From Haloarcula taiwanensis (GTDB lineage: Archaea; Halobacteriota; Halobacteria; Halobacteriales; Haloarculaceae), in the NCBI GenBank assembly GCA_002844335.1, contig CP019154.1, positions 62,001 through 126,000 of the forward strand: a stretch of DNA of 64,000 nt. The letters run 5' to 3'. The notes below the pieces were generated by a model. That model searched no databases and was not told where the DNA came from. It saw nothing but the letters and a program-made list of their open reading frames with translations. Below, in pieces: positions 34,306-43,297 of the stretch; the first letter of the stretch is position 1; every line of letters begins with the position of its first letter. A program made the position numbers and the translations under genes.

Positions 34306-34845
34306 GTGTCCGACGTCGTTCTCGAACTCCCGAGCGGCCTGCGAACGGAACTGAAAGAGCCGCTCGGACGCATCTACACCGACACAGCGGCGCTGCTGGG
34401 CGACGCCGGCGACCCGATTATCGCCGTCGGCGACATGGTCACCTACCACCTCGTCGAGGCCGGCCGCGTGCCGGACCTCGCGCTGATCGACGAACGGACC
34501 AAGCGCTCGGCCGTCGACGCGGACGTGACGGCGGCCATCGGCGGCTTCGACCGGGAACTCGCCGTGGCGAACCCGGCCGCGACGCTCACCGCTGAACTGC
34601 TTACTGCACTCAGGGACGGTATCGACAGCGATGGAACGACACTTCTGGATGTCGACGGCGAGGAGGACCTCGCCACGCTCCCTGCGGTGCTCGCTGCGCC
34701 CGCAGGAGCCAGTGTGGTGTACGGCCAGCCCGACGAGGGGATGGTGCTGGCCGACTGCGACGACGCGGCCCGGGACCGGGTTCGGTCGCTACTGGAGCGG
34801 ATGGACGGTGACGCCGAGCGAGCGATTGCACTCGTGTCGAGCTAG
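34306..34845 (+). CDS. GTP-dependent dephospho-CoA kinase (DUF359)
   Basis: A 179-residue DUF359 protein, the archaeal GTP-dependent dephospho-CoA kinase that completes coenzyme A. Marks: an N-terminal LELPSGLRTELKEPLGRIYT, VGDMVTYHLVEAG near residue 47, LALIDERTKR, VANPAATLTAELLTAL, and GEEDLATLPAVLAAPAGASVVYGQP. GTG start. It lies last in the aIF2-gamma operon, a frequent archaeal arrangement. Confidence 0.92.
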   Translation: MSDVVLELPSGLRTELKEPLGRIYTDTAALLGDAGDPIIAVGDMVTYHLVEAGRVPDLALIDERTKRSAVDADVTAAIGGFDRELAVANPAATLTAELLTALRDGIDSDGTTLLDVDGEEDLATLPAVLAAPAGASVVYGQPDEGMVLADCDDAARDRVRSLLERMDGDAERAIALVSS

Positions 34846-34867
34846 CCGCAAAAAACGCAGACCGGTT

Positions 34868-35023
34868 TTATTCCGGCCGTGGAACGCTGAGATTCTGCAT
34901 TTCCGTCTCACACCGGTCACAGGAGACTGTCGAGCGGTCGCTACAGAGCCGCTTTCCGCAGTCTGGACATTCGAACAGCTGTTCATCGTCGTCGCATGGG
35001 GCGGGGTCTGACCACGTTGGCAT
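34868..35023 (-). CDS. Rubrerythrin-like zinc-binding small protein
   Basis: A 51-residue protein encoded on the minus strand. Cys pairs C19/C22 (CPDC) and C35/C38 (CDRC), with an isolated C27, form a rubredoxin-like zinc ribbon; the CPDCGKRL and CDRCETEM halves resemble haloarchaeal 'rubrerythrin-like domain' proteins. The ATG at 35023 follows an AT-rich promoter-like run (35031-35070). It converges on the DUF359 gene, 22 bases apart. Confidence 0.8.
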   Translation of the reverse strand: MPTWSDPAPCDDDEQLFECPDCGKRLCSDRSTVSCDRCETEMQNLSVPRPE

Positions 35024-35112
35024 ACTTGGTACTAATTAGCATTTGTCATGGCATAAACCTTGCTCATACCGGAATAACTTACGACGATTGTCCAAAGAAA
35101 GTGGACGTATGT

Positions 35113-36144
35113 TCACTCAAGCACGTGGACGTGTCTGACAAGCGAGCGATGGACGCGACGCCGGAAGTAGTCGGTGACGGTCCAGCCCGCACTGGTCCCC
35201 GCATCGCGCCAGTCGCGGTCGGCGACCAGTACGCACCGTCTTGCGACGCGATTGGCTTCGCCGAGTGCACCGGCCACGAGGGGTGCCAGTTCCCCTTCGA
35301 TACGGGACTGGCGGCCATAGGGAGCGTCGAAGACGGCGGCGTCGACGGCGTCGTCGGCCACCGGCAGCGCGGACGCGTCGGACCGGAACACCTCCCACTC
35401 GCCCGGCTCAGGATAGGCGTCTCTGTCGGGGTGGCCGCTCCCGTCGAGTGCGTATGTGAGGTTCTCGTGTGTCCCCGAGACCATCTTTTTTTGTGCGTCA
35501 CCACCGACCACGTCGGCCCCGACCAGCCCCGCCTCCAGCAGGAGACCGCCGGTGCCACACATCGGGTCCAGTATCGTGGCGTCCGGGCCAGCCCCGGCGA
35601 TGTTGACCAGTGCGCGGGCTTCGAGCGGGTCCATGCTGCCGGGCTGGAAGAACGGACGGTCTGTTGGCTGGCGGTCCCCGAAGTCGCGGACGCTCTCGGC
35701 GGCGAGCCAGCCCAGTGCACAGCAGCGCTTGCCGGTCCCGCCCTCCTCGTCGCCGGCGGGGTCCGAGAAGTAGGCATAGAGAACGTGGTCAGGGTTGTCG
35801 AGGTCGACGGCGAAGCCGCGATCGGTTAGGACGCCGCCCAGCGTCCGCTCGGCCTGTTGGGTATCGACGCCGGTGCTTGCTCGCACGTCGACGGCACGCA
35901 CGGCGACGCTCCCCTCGCGGTCGATTGTCGCGGCCGACAGCAACGCGGCGGCGCTTTCGATGTTCGGGTCCGAGGTACCGAGCAGGGCACAGGCTCGGTG
36001 GGCAAACGCGAGGTGGCAAACGCGGTCGCTGATACCGCGCGCTGTCGCCAGTCCGGGGGCGAGCACGTCGACGGCGCTCGCGGCGCTTGCGGCTTCCCGC
36101 CGCGCGAACGCGTCGTCCTGCCCGCCGAGTTCGAGGACGTACAC
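35113..36144 (-). CDS. tRNA (guanine10-N2)-dimethyltransferase Trm-G10
   Basis: A 343-residue THUMP-like/Rossmann methyltransferase of the archaeal Trm-G10 (Trm11-related) family. SAM motif: DATILDPMCGTGGLLLEAGLV near residue 195; catalytic motif IV reads DAPYGR where DPPY is usual. GTG at 36144 (VYVLELGGQDDAFARR) matches the family start; the long frame upstream belongs to the antisense of the neighbouring gene. It is divergent from the membrane protein at 36232. Confidence 0.9.
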   Translation of the reverse strand: MYVLELGGQDDAFARREAASAASAVDVLAPGLATARGISDRVCHLAFAHRACALLGTSDPNIESAAALLSAATIDREGSVAVRAVDVRASTGVDTQQAERTLGGVLTDRGFAVDLDNPDHVLYAYFSDPAGDEEGGTGKRCCALGWLAAESVRDFGDRQPTDRPFFQPGSMDPLEARALVNIAGAGPDATILDPMCGTGGLLLEAGLVGADVVGGDAQKKMVSGTHENLTYALDGSGHPDRDAYPEPGEWEVFRSDASALPVADDAVDAAVFDAPYGRQSRIEGELAPLVAGALGEANRVARRCVLVADRDWRDAGTSAGWTVTDYFRRRVHRSLVRHVHVLE

Positions 36145-36231
36145 GCCCGAGCGGTGTGGGCGAGCGGCTATGAGCGTGCCGGTCGCGGCCGGGAACAAAA
36201 CGCACAAACGACCAGCCGCCGAACCCGGAGT

Positions 36232-36621
36232 ATGCTCCAGTCCGGGTTCTCCAGCCTCACCGGCGGTGGTATCCTCGCGGTCCTCGTGACCGTCCTCGTC
36301 ACCTGGCTCTTTTACGCCGTCACCCTCCATCTGGCTGCGACGTTCTTTATCGGCGACGTGCCGAGCCAACTCGCCGCCAAGGCCGCCCTCGCGCCGGCAC
36401 TCGTTTCGCTCATCCTTCAGCGCTGGGGCGTCGAGTCCGGCGTCGTCTCGGCCGACCTCGGCGTCGCAGTCGTTCTGTTTCTCACTCTCGTCGCCGACGG
36501 CATTGCCATCAGCCTCTCCTACCGGCTGTCGACCCGCTCGACCGCGCCGCTTGTGGCGCTCCACCTGGCGTTTGCGGCGGTGCTCGGGTTCGCGCTGAAC
36601 AACATCTTCAGGTTCTTCTGA
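36232..36621 (+). CDS. Four-segment membrane protein, unknown
   Basis: A 129-residue polytopic protein with about four hydrophobic segments (LAVLVTVLVTWLFYAVTLHLA, KAALAPALVSLILQRWG, LGVAVVLFLTLVADGIAISL, ALHLAFAAVLGFALNNIF). It appears to be a haloarchaea-specific family; no function is known. Head-to-head with trm-G10, 87 bases apart. Ends with FRFF. Confidence 0.72.
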   Translation: MLQSGFSSLTGGGILAVLVTVLVTWLFYAVTLHLAATFFIGDVPSQLAAKAALAPALVSLILQRWGVESGVVSADLGVAVVLFLTLVADGIAISLSYRLSTRSTAPLVALHLAFAAVLGFALNNIFRFF

Positions 36622-36684
36622 GCTTCTGAGCTGGGAATGAGGTGGGCTCGACTGTCGAATGTGGGCGCAGAGCGTGGCTTGCAT

Positions 36685-36703
36685 ACCGCGCCGGAGGCGC
36701 GGT
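36685..36703. terminator. GC stem-loop followed by T run
   Basis: accgcgcc (36685-36692) and ggcgcggt (36696-36703) form an 8-bp stem with a GGA loop, followed by tttt. It sits after the membrane gene and, on the other strand, after hisG. A near-copy (ccgcgccggaggcgc) also occurs at 7722-7736, so the unit is dispersed. Confidence 0.45.
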
Positions 36704-36819
36704 TTTACTCTGAGCGCGGCCACAGGCCGCGACTCGGAGCCTTTTTAACGTAGGTTTTTGCGGCGGGGGTGCCCGCAGGCCGCAAGGCGGCCGAGGATTC
36801 CCTCCGCAGTAAAAAGGTA

Positions 36820-37668
36820 CTATTCCACCAGCCGCTCTATCTCCGTCACGAGGATATCGCTCGCGCCCACGTCCTTGAGTGAGCTAATCGTCTCGAAGAC
36901 GGCGTGTTCCTCGACGACGGCGTGGACGGCGAGCTGGTCGGAGCCGGCGATGTCCATCACGGTGGGGCCGCCCATCCCCGGAAGCACGTCTTTCACGTCA
37001 TCGAGGGCGTCTTCGGGGGCGTTCATCATCAGATAGCGTTTGTCTTCGGCGGCGAGGACCGAGCCGAGCGCGGTGTCGACTTGCTTTACTTTCTCATCGT
37101 CGGCGGTGTCCTCGCGGGCGAACAGGCGCACGGAGCTTTCGAGCACCTCGTCGACGACGGCCAGCCGGTTCATCCGGAGCGTCGTCCCGGTCGAAGTGAT
37201 GTCGACGATACCGTCGGCGATGTCGACATGGGGGGTCAGCTCCGTCGCACCGGACACCTCAGTCACGTCCACGTCCACGTCGACGCGGTCGAAGTATCGG
37301 CGGGTGATGGTCGGGAACTCCGTGGCGATACGGCCCCCCTCGAAGTCGTAGACTGTCTCGACGTGGCTGTCCTCTGGTGCGGCGAGGACGAGGCGACAGC
37401 GGCCGAAATCGAGGTCCCGGAGTTCGACGAGGTCGTCGGCGTCGGACTCTCGGACCTGGTCGAGACCGGTGATACCCACGTCGGCAGCGCCGTCCGCGAC
37501 GTATTCGGGGATGTCGGCGGCGCGGGCGTACAGGACGGTCACGTCCGGGTCAACGGTGTCGGCGTGCAGTTGGCGGTCGGCCCCGTCGACCAGATGGAGG
37601 CCGGCCCGTTCGAGCAGTTCCTCGCTTGGTTCGTGCAGGCGGCCCTTGTTGGGGACGGCGATTCGCAT
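36820..37668 (-). CDS. hisG: ATP phosphoribosyltransferase (long form)
   Basis: A 282-residue HisG, the first enzyme of histidine synthesis, joining ATP and PRPP. Visible features: [19 protein letters not shown], the PRPP-type loop [13 protein letters not shown] near residue 155, and a C-terminal ACT-like regulatory domain from about 215 ([11 protein letters not shown]...VTEIERLVE), so it is the long form that does not need HisZ. No other his gene adjoins it; hisH lies at 9403. Confidence 0.96.
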   Translation of the reverse strand: MRIAVPNKGRLHEPSEELLERAGLHLVDGADRQLHADTVDPDVTVLYARAADIPEYVADGAADVGITGLDQVRESDADDLVELRDLDFGRCRLVLAAPEDSHVETVYDFEGGRIATEFPTITRRYFDRVDVDVDVTEVSGATELTPHVDIADGIVDITSTGTTLRMNRLAVVDEVLESSVRLFAREDTADDEKVKQVDTALGSVLAAEDKRYLMMNAPEDALDDVKDVLPGMGGPTVMDIAGSDQLAVHAVVEEHAVFETISSLKDVGASDILVTEIERLVE

Positions 37669-37737
37669 ACGCCTACTGGCAGGCCGTGGGGCAACTGTCT
37701 TTCCCCTCAGGCTGGCCGGGGCCTGTGGGCGGAGCCG

Positions 37738-38943
37738 CTACAGGCGGTCCCGGCGTGGGAGGGCAACGAAGGTCCCCGCAGCCAGCAGCGTCAGGCCAGC
37801 GAGACCGTAGAACGCGACGGCAAACAGGTTCTGGTCGGCGAGCAGGCCGACAGCCGTCGAGCCCAGTGAACTGATCGCGAAGAAACCGGTCCGGAGCAGC
37901 CCCCAGCCGGTCCCTTCGGCAGCGTCAGGCAGCGTGTCGACGATGTAGGCGTTTGCCAGCGGGCCGACGCTCATCCGAACCCCGATGAGGCCGGAGACGA
38001 CGGCCAGCGGCACGACGCCGCGGACGGACGGAATGAGCACGAGTGGAACGGTACTGACGAGTGCGACAGCGGTCAGGACACTGGGCGTTCCGTATCGGTC
38101 GGCGAGCCGGCCAGTGGCTGTCTGTGAGAGCGCGCCACCGACGAACAGCACCGAAAGGAGCGCCCCGGCGGTCCCCTGTGAGATACCCCGGACCGTGACT
38201 AGGTACGTGGTGAGAAACGCTGTCACAGCCTGAAAGGCGAACAGCATCAGTGTCTTGCCTGAAACCGACAGCACGAGCCGGCGGTTGCGAAAGCCGGTGA
38301 GAACCGTTCGGAGGTCCCGCCGGAGGCTCCGTTCGGACTCGCCGGTCGGACGGTCCGACACCGAGAGCCAGAGCGCGCCGGCGACAAGCATGAACAGGGG
38401 GGCGGCGCTGGCAAGCGCTAGCCGCCACCCGTACCGTGTGGTGACGAACGCGGCGACGGCGGGCAGTGCGGCCGCTCCGAGGGAGCCGGCGGCCATCACG
38501 ATACCGAAGGCGGTCCCCTCGCGGGCGTCGAACGTCCGCGAGAGGGCGGTCCCCCGGGTGGGGCCGTACAGTCCCGTCCCGAACCCGAACGCGCCCGTCG
38601 CGATGAGGAACAGCGAGAACACCGGCGCGAAAAAGTAGCCCAGCAGCCCGACGCCGGACAGCAACGCCGCGGCCACCAGCAGCGTCCGCTCCCCGATTCG
38701 GTCGATCAGCACCCCAGCGGGAAACTGAACCGCCGCGTACGTGAGCCAGAGCACCGTGACCGCGAGCCCCGCCTGCGCGTTCGAGATGACGAACTCCTCT
38801 CGTATCGTCGGCAGAACCGCGGGCACGACAAACCGCATCCCGAGGACGAGGAACCAGCCGGCGGCGACGGCAAGCAGCATTCGGACTGGGCTCCCGTGCC
38901 GAATCGCGCTGACCCGCTGCCGGAGTTGCTCTGCCGCCGCCAT
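37738..38943 (-). CDS. MFS transporter
   Basis: A 401-residue major facilitator with about 12 helices: the cytoplasmic loop 2-3 motif (GVLIDRIGERTLLVAA) and its repeat in the second half (GRLADRYGTPSVLTAV) are present. Start ATG at 38943 (MAAAEQLRQRV); the earlier frame is a shadow of the divergent region. The substrate is unknown. Divergent from the deaminase gene at 39094, leaving 150 bases for two promoters. Confidence 0.88.
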   Translation of the reverse strand: MAAAEQLRQRVSAIRHGSPVRMLLAVAAGWFLVLGMRFVVPAVLPTIREEFVISNAQAGLAVTVLWLTYAAVQFPAGVLIDRIGERTLLVAAALLSGVGLLGYFFAPVFSLFLIATGAFGFGTGLYGPTRGTALSRTFDAREGTAFGIVMAAGSLGAAALPAVAAFVTTRYGWRLALASAAPLFMLVAGALWLSVSDRPTGESERSLRRDLRTVLTGFRNRRLVLSVSGKTLMLFAFQAVTAFLTTYLVTVRGISQGTAGALLSVLFVGGALSQTATGRLADRYGTPSVLTAVALVSTVPLVLIPSVRGVVPLAVVSGLIGVRMSVGPLANAYIVDTLPDAAEGTGWGLLRTGFFAISSLGSTAVGLLADQNLFAVAFYGLAGLTLLAAGTFVALPRRDRL

Positions 38944-39093
38944 TCTCTTGCCCGCTTGAACGCGCCGGAGCCGAAAGACCTCTGCGGAACAGGCACTGCT
39001 GTCACCGCTACCTCGCAGAAAGGCGTGGTAATACGACACACGGCGGCGCTGTCGACCCGGCGAACTAAGACCCGCGGTTGCGAAGCCATCGGC

Positions 39094-40392
39094 ATGAGTG
39101 AACTCCTCGTCACCGGCGGGCAGGTCCTCCGGACAGACATGACCGTTGAGCGTGCGGACGTACTGGTTTCACAGGACAGCGGCGACATCGTGGCGGTCGA
39201 CGAACCGGGAACACTGGACGGTGATGACGAACTCGACGCCAGCGACGGCCTCGTCATTCCCGGGCTGGTCAACGCTCATACACACGTCGCTATGACGTTA
39301 CTGCGCGGCCTCGCGGACGACAAGCCCCTCGACGCGTGGCTCCAGGAGGATGTCTGGCCGGTCGAGGCGGAACTGACGCCCGAGGACATCCGTGCCGGCG
39401 CGGAACTCGGGCTGGTCGAGATGATTCGTTCGGGGACGACCAGCCTCTCGGACATGTACTTCGCGGTCGAGGAAATCGCTGAGGCCGTCGACCAGGCCGG
39501 GATGCGGGCGGTGCTCGGGTTCACGGCGGTCACGGTCGGCAAGGACGCCGAGGGCGCGCGGGCTGACCTCGAAGAGAGCCTCGACGTGGCTCGAAACCTC
39601 GACGGCGCGGCCGACGGCCGGGTTCGGACGACGTTCCAGCCGCACTCGCTCACGACCGTTGGCGAGGAATACCTCCGGGAGTTCGTCCCGCGGGCCCTCG
39701 ACGACGACCTCTCGATTCACCTGCACGCCAACGAGACGCGCGACGAGGTGACCCCCATCGTCGACGAACACGGCCAGCGTCCGCTCGCCTACGCCGACGA
39801 CATCGGCCTGCTCGACGGCGACACGTACGTGGCCCACGGCGTCCACGTCGACGACAGCGAAATCGACCTGCTGGCCGAGACGGGCACCGGCGTCGCCCAC
39901 TGCCCGGCCTCGAATATGAAACTCGCCAGCGGGATGGCTCCGGTACAGGACCTGCTCGACGCCGGCGTCACCGTCGGCATCGGGACCGACGGCGCGGCCT
40001 CGAACAACGACCTCGACATGTTCGACGAAATGCGCGACGCGGCGATGCTCGGCAAGCTCGCGGCCGACGACGCCAGCGCGGTCGACGCGGGCACGGTCGT
40101 CGAGATGGCGACGGCAAACGGCGCGGCCCTGCTGGGCTTCGACAGCGGGCGCATCGAGGCCGGTGCGAACGCTGATTTGGCCGTCATCGACCTTGCCGCG
40201 CCGCACCTGACCCCGGCCCACGACCTCGTCTCGCACCTGGCCTACGCCGTCAACGGGAGCGATGTGCGACACACGGTCTGTGACGGCGAGGTGCTCATGC
40301 GGGACCGCACTGTCGAGGTGTTCGACGAGGCGGCGGTGCGGGAGCGGGCGAGCGAACACGCCGCCGCGCTGGTTGAACGGGCCGACTCTTAG
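39094..40392 (+). CDS. SAH / 5'-deoxyadenosine / methylthioadenosine-type deaminase
   Basis: A 432-residue amidohydrolase of the MtaD/DadD/SAHD group. Metal site: NAHTHVAM (HxH), a His in IHLHANETRDEV, a His in VAHGVHVDD, and an Asp in IGTDGAASNNDLD. Family members deaminate SAH, methylthioadenosine or 5'-deoxyadenosine to the inosine analogue. It lies close to ahcY (41658), both using SAH, which fits SAM-product recycling; the exact substrate is inference. Confidence 0.9.
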   Translation: MSELLVTGGQVLRTDMTVERADVLVSQDSGDIVAVDEPGTLDGDDELDASDGLVIPGLVNAHTHVAMTLLRGLADDKPLDAWLQEDVWPVEAELTPEDIRAGAELGLVEMIRSGTTSLSDMYFAVEEIAEAVDQAGMRAVLGFTAVTVGKDAEGARADLEESLDVARNLDGAADGRVRTTFQPHSLTTVGEEYLREFVPRALDDDLSIHLHANETRDEVTPIVDEHGQRPLAYADDIGLLDGDTYVAHGVHVDDSEIDLLAETGTGVAHCPASNMKLASGMAPVQDLLDAGVTVGIGTDGAASNNDLDMFDEMRDAAMLGKLAADDASAVDAGTVVEMATANGAALLGFDSGRIEAGANADLAVIDLAAPHLTPAHDLVSHLAYAVNGSDVRHTVCDGEVLMRDRTVEVFDEAAVRERASEHAAALVERADS

Positions 40393-40509
40393 CCAATCGA
40401 AGTGAAGTGGTAACTAAACGACGAGAACAGCGCATAAACGATATCGACGATTTTTGGACGGTCTCGCCGCGGCCGCGAACGGGGTGAACGAGTTGAACGG
40501 GAGGGGGTG

Positions 40510-40515
40510 TTTATC
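40510..40515 (+). promoter_or_regulatory. TATA box of the secreted acidic protein gene
   Basis: tttatc about 30 bases before the ATG at 40543; excludes the earlier frame start. Confidence 0.5.
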
Positions 40516-40542
40516 GCCCTCTCGGCGAACCTATCGGGCACG

Positions 40543-41613
40543 ATGCGCACCAAACTCTTCGCACTGTACGCCGCTGTCGGACTGGTCGTGCTGGCCGCCG
40601 GGCCGGGACTGGCCGCCGGGGCGGGCTCGGCCGGCAACACCGCCGCGGGCAACACGCTCGCGGTCGGCGTCACACAGGCCGACGACGGCACGGCGACGGT
40701 ATCGGTCACGGCGAACGAGACGGGCGTCGAGAACGCCTCGGTAGCTGTCGAGACGGTTGACAACGCCTCCTACGCCGGAACGGGCAACTACACGACCGAC
40801 GACGCGGGCACGGTCGGGCTGTCAGCACCCGAGCAGAACGTCACGGTCGAGGTGACGGCGACGGCGGACAACCACACCGCGACGACGACGGCGGACCTGA
40901 CCGTCGCGGCCGCGAACGTCACGGAGTTCGACACCTTCGGCCTCCGGGTATCGGCCTACGTCAACGACCTGCTGAGTGACGAGAACCGGACCGGCGGCAT
41001 CGGCCCGGCAGTCGCCAGTTTCGTGACGGCGAACAACCCCGGCAACGCGCCGGACCACGCCGGCCCGCCCGCACACGTCACCGGTGAGAACGAGTCTGCC
41101 GACAACGAGACTCACCCCAGCGACCGGCAGGGTCCGCCGGCCGATATCTTCGGTGACGACGAGAATGAGACCGGAGACGAGAACGAGACGGAGGACCAAC
41201 GCGGTCCGCCCGAGAACGCCGGCCCGCCCGAGGACCGCGGTCCGGACAGCGCTGAGGATGAGAACGAAACTGAAGACGAGACCGAGACGGACGACGACCG
41301 CCGTCGTCCCCCGGAAGACGCTGGGCCGCCCGAGGACCGCGGTAACGACGACGAGGAATCCGAGGAGGAAGACGAAGAGAACGAGACCGAAGACGAGGAC
41401 GACGGCGAAGACGTAGAGAGCGAAACTGAAGACGAGGAATCGGAGGACGAGTCCGACGACGAAGAGAGCGCTGAAGACGACGAGGACAGCGACTCCAAGG
41501 AGTCAGGGGACGACGGCGATGACGGCGACGATAGCGACGACAGCGACGATGACGACGGCGGCGACCGCGGCCGACCGGACGACGCCGGTCCGCCCGCTGA
41601 CCGCGGCAACTGA
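40543..41613 (+). CDS. Secreted acidic repeat protein
   Basis: A 356-residue protein with a Sec signal (MRTKLFALYAAVGLVVLAAG...GLAAGA). Residues about 35-125 look like an Ig-like beta domain with several N-glycosylation sequons (NET, NAS, NYT, NVT). The rest is Asp/Glu/Asn-rich, with a repeated unit of the type DAGPPEDRG (at least four copies, e.g. NAGPPEDRGP, DAGPPEDRGN, DAGPPADRGN) spaced by acidic runs. Probably cell-surface or secreted; no membrane anchor or PGF motif. Function unknown. Confidence 0.75.
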   Translation: MRTKLFALYAAVGLVVLAAGPGLAAGAGSAGNTAAGNTLAVGVTQADDGTATVSVTANETGVENASVAVETVDNASYAGTGNYTTDDAGTVGLSAPEQNVTVEVTATADNHTATTTADLTVAAANVTEFDTFGLRVSAYVNDLLSDENRTGGIGPAVASFVTANNPGNAPDHAGPPAHVTGENESADNETHPSDRQGPPADIFGDDENETGDENETEDQRGPPENAGPPEDRGPDSAEDENETEDETETDDDRRRPPEDAGPPEDRGNDDEESEEEDEENETEDEDDGEDVESETEDEESEDESDDEESAEDDEDSDSKESGDDGDDGDDSDDSDDDDGGDRGRPDDAGPPADRGN

Positions 41614-41657
41614 GCGGCTTCGGTAGCGTTTTAGGAGTTCTCTTCCTCTATCGTGCC

Positions 41658-42935
41658 ATGACGACGCCTATTTCCGAGCGACTTGACGACCTCGACGAGG
41701 CACGCGATTCCGGCCGCCGAAAGATGGACTGGGCCATCCAGCATATGCCCATCTGCGGCGCGCTCCGCGAGCAGTTCGAGGCTGACCAGCCCTTCGCTGG
41801 CGAACGCATCGGCATGGCGATGCACGTGGAAGCCAAGACCGCTGTCCTTGCGGAGATCCTCGCGGTCGGCGGCGCGGAGGTCGCTATCACCGGCTGTAAC
41901 CCGCTTTCGACACACGACGACGTGAGCGCCGCACTCGACGCCGTCGACGGCATCACCTCTTACGCCGAGCGCGGCGTCGACGACGAGGAGTACTACGCGG
42001 CTATCGAGGCCGTCATCGACCACGAGCCGACCATCACTGTCGACGACGGCATGGACCTCGTCGCGGCCATCCACGAGGACTACCCCGAACTCATCGACAC
42101 AATCATCGGCGGCGCGGAGGAGACGACTACCGGCGTCCACCGGCTGCGCGCGATGGACGAGGACGGCGAACTCGACTACCCGGTGTTCGCGGTCAACGAC
42201 ACGCCGATGAAGCGCCTGTTCGACAACGTCCACGGCACCGGCGAGTCCGCGCTGGCCTCGATTGCGATGACGACGAACCTCTCGTGGGCCGGCAAGACCG
42301 TCGTCGTCTCCGGGTACGGTGACTGCGGCAAAGGTGTCGCGAAGAAAGCCAGCGGCCAGAACGCCGACGTGATTGTCACCGAAGTCGAACCTCGCCGCGC
42401 GCTCGAAGCGCACATGGAGGGCTACGAAGTGAAGCCGATGGCCGAGGCCGCCGCCGAGGGCGACGTGTTCATCACGACCACCGGCAACCGCGACGTCATC
42501 GTCGAGGAGCACTTCGAAGCGATGCAGGACGGCGTCCTGCTCGCCAACGCCGGTCACTTCGACGTCGAGGTCGACCTCGACGCGCTGTCCGACCTCGCCG
42601 TCGACACCTACGAGGCTCGCGACGGCGTCCAGACCTACGAGATGGCCGACGGCCGCCGCCTGAACGTGCTAGCCGAGGGCCGCCTGGTCAACCTCGCGAC
42701 GCCCATCGCACTCGGGCATCCCGTCGAGGTGATGGACCAGAGCTTCGGCGTGCAGGCCGTCTGTGTCCGCGAACTGGTCGAGAACGGCGACGAGTACGAG
42801 GCCGGCGTTCACGCCGTCCCCGATCGACTGGACAAGGAGGTCGCCGAAATCAAACTGGACGCCGAAGGCGTCGACTTCGACTCGCTAACCGACGCACAGG
42901 CCGAGTATATGGATTCCTGGCAGCACGGGACGTAG
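41658..42935 (+). CDS. ahcY: Adenosylhomocysteinase (SAH hydrolase)
   Basis: A 425-residue NAD-dependent enzyme that splits S-adenosylhomocysteine into homocysteine and adenosine. NAD motif VVVSGYGDCGKGVAKKA is near residue 215; DYPVFAVNDTPMKRLFDN and LANAGHFDVEVD are catalytic blocks. It is the short form: it ends QHGT without the C-terminal Lys-Tyr tail that reaches the neighbouring subunit's NAD in eukaryotes. The 3' end of the gene (gggacgtag) is repeated 123 bases downstream. Confidence 0.97.
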   Translation: MTTPISERLDDLDEARDSGRRKMDWAIQHMPICGALREQFEADQPFAGERIGMAMHVEAKTAVLAEILAVGGAEVAITGCNPLSTHDDVSAALDAVDGITSYAERGVDDEEYYAAIEAVIDHEPTITVDDGMDLVAAIHEDYPELIDTIIGGAEETTTGVHRLRAMDEDGELDYPVFAVNDTPMKRLFDNVHGTGESALASIAMTTNLSWAGKTVVVSGYGDCGKGVAKKASGQNADVIVTEVEPRRALEAHMEGYEVKPMAEAAAEGDVFITTTGNRDVIVEEHFEAMQDGVLLANAGHFDVEVDLDALSDLAVDTYEARDGVQTYEMADGRRLNVLAEGRLVNLATPIALGHPVEVMDQSFGVQAVCVRELVENGDEYEAGVHAVPDRLDKEVAEIKLDAEGVDFDSLTDAQAEYMDSWQHGT

Positions 42936-42958
42936 AGTGGTCTGAGCGCAGCGAAGAC
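42927..42958. repeat. Direct repeat, copy 1 (contains ahcY stop)
   Basis: A 32-base segment beginning gggacgtagagtggtctgag and ending gcgaagac. It spans the last codons and stop of ahcY. A near-identical copy lies at 43050-43081 with two mismatches. Confidence 0.6.
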
Positions 42959-43297
42959 CACTTACCAGCCGAGCGGCGAAGCCGCGAGACATAGTGAAGC
43001 CGACCGGAGGGAGGCCTCGGATACCAGAGCGGGGAGGGACGACCCGCGAGGGACGTAGAGCGGTCTGAGCGCAGCGAAGAACCTCCGACCGGAACGGCGA
43101 GCGGAACGAGCTGTAGAGGAGATCCGTTCTCGCCCCGGACGCGAGGACCGAACAGCCGACCGAGAGATCGAGGGTGGTAGGGTTTTCTGACTGGTGGGTG
43201 TGACACGCGATACCCGGACGGCCGGCCTCCCTGAGTCGGGATGCAAACACCCACCGTTCGACACCACGATGATTACGGTCGGGGCTGATGGCTGCAT
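42936..43297. other. 362-base intergenic region with repeats
   Basis: No gene seen. It carries the second copy of the 32-base repeat and several gcgaagcc/gagcgcagcg units typical of haloarchaeal intergenic repeats. The promoter of the hexapeptide gene would be near 43265-43275, but no clear TATA is evident. Confidence 0.5.
43050..43081. repeat. Direct repeat, copy 2
   Basis: gggacgtagagcggtctgag through gcgaagaa, 123 bases after copy 1. It reproduces the ahcY stop-codon region outside any gene. Confidence 0.6.

Noticed and set aside
36904..37869. Open frame of 321 codons opposite hisG.
   Set aside because: A typical GC-rich shadow with no recognisable motif; hisG is clear on the other strand.
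39298..40359. 353-codon frame opposite the deaminase.
   Set aside because: Arg- and Val-rich antisense frame of a real gene.
41631..42557. 308-codon frame opposite ahcY.
   Set aside because: Shadow; ahcY is certain on the plus strand.
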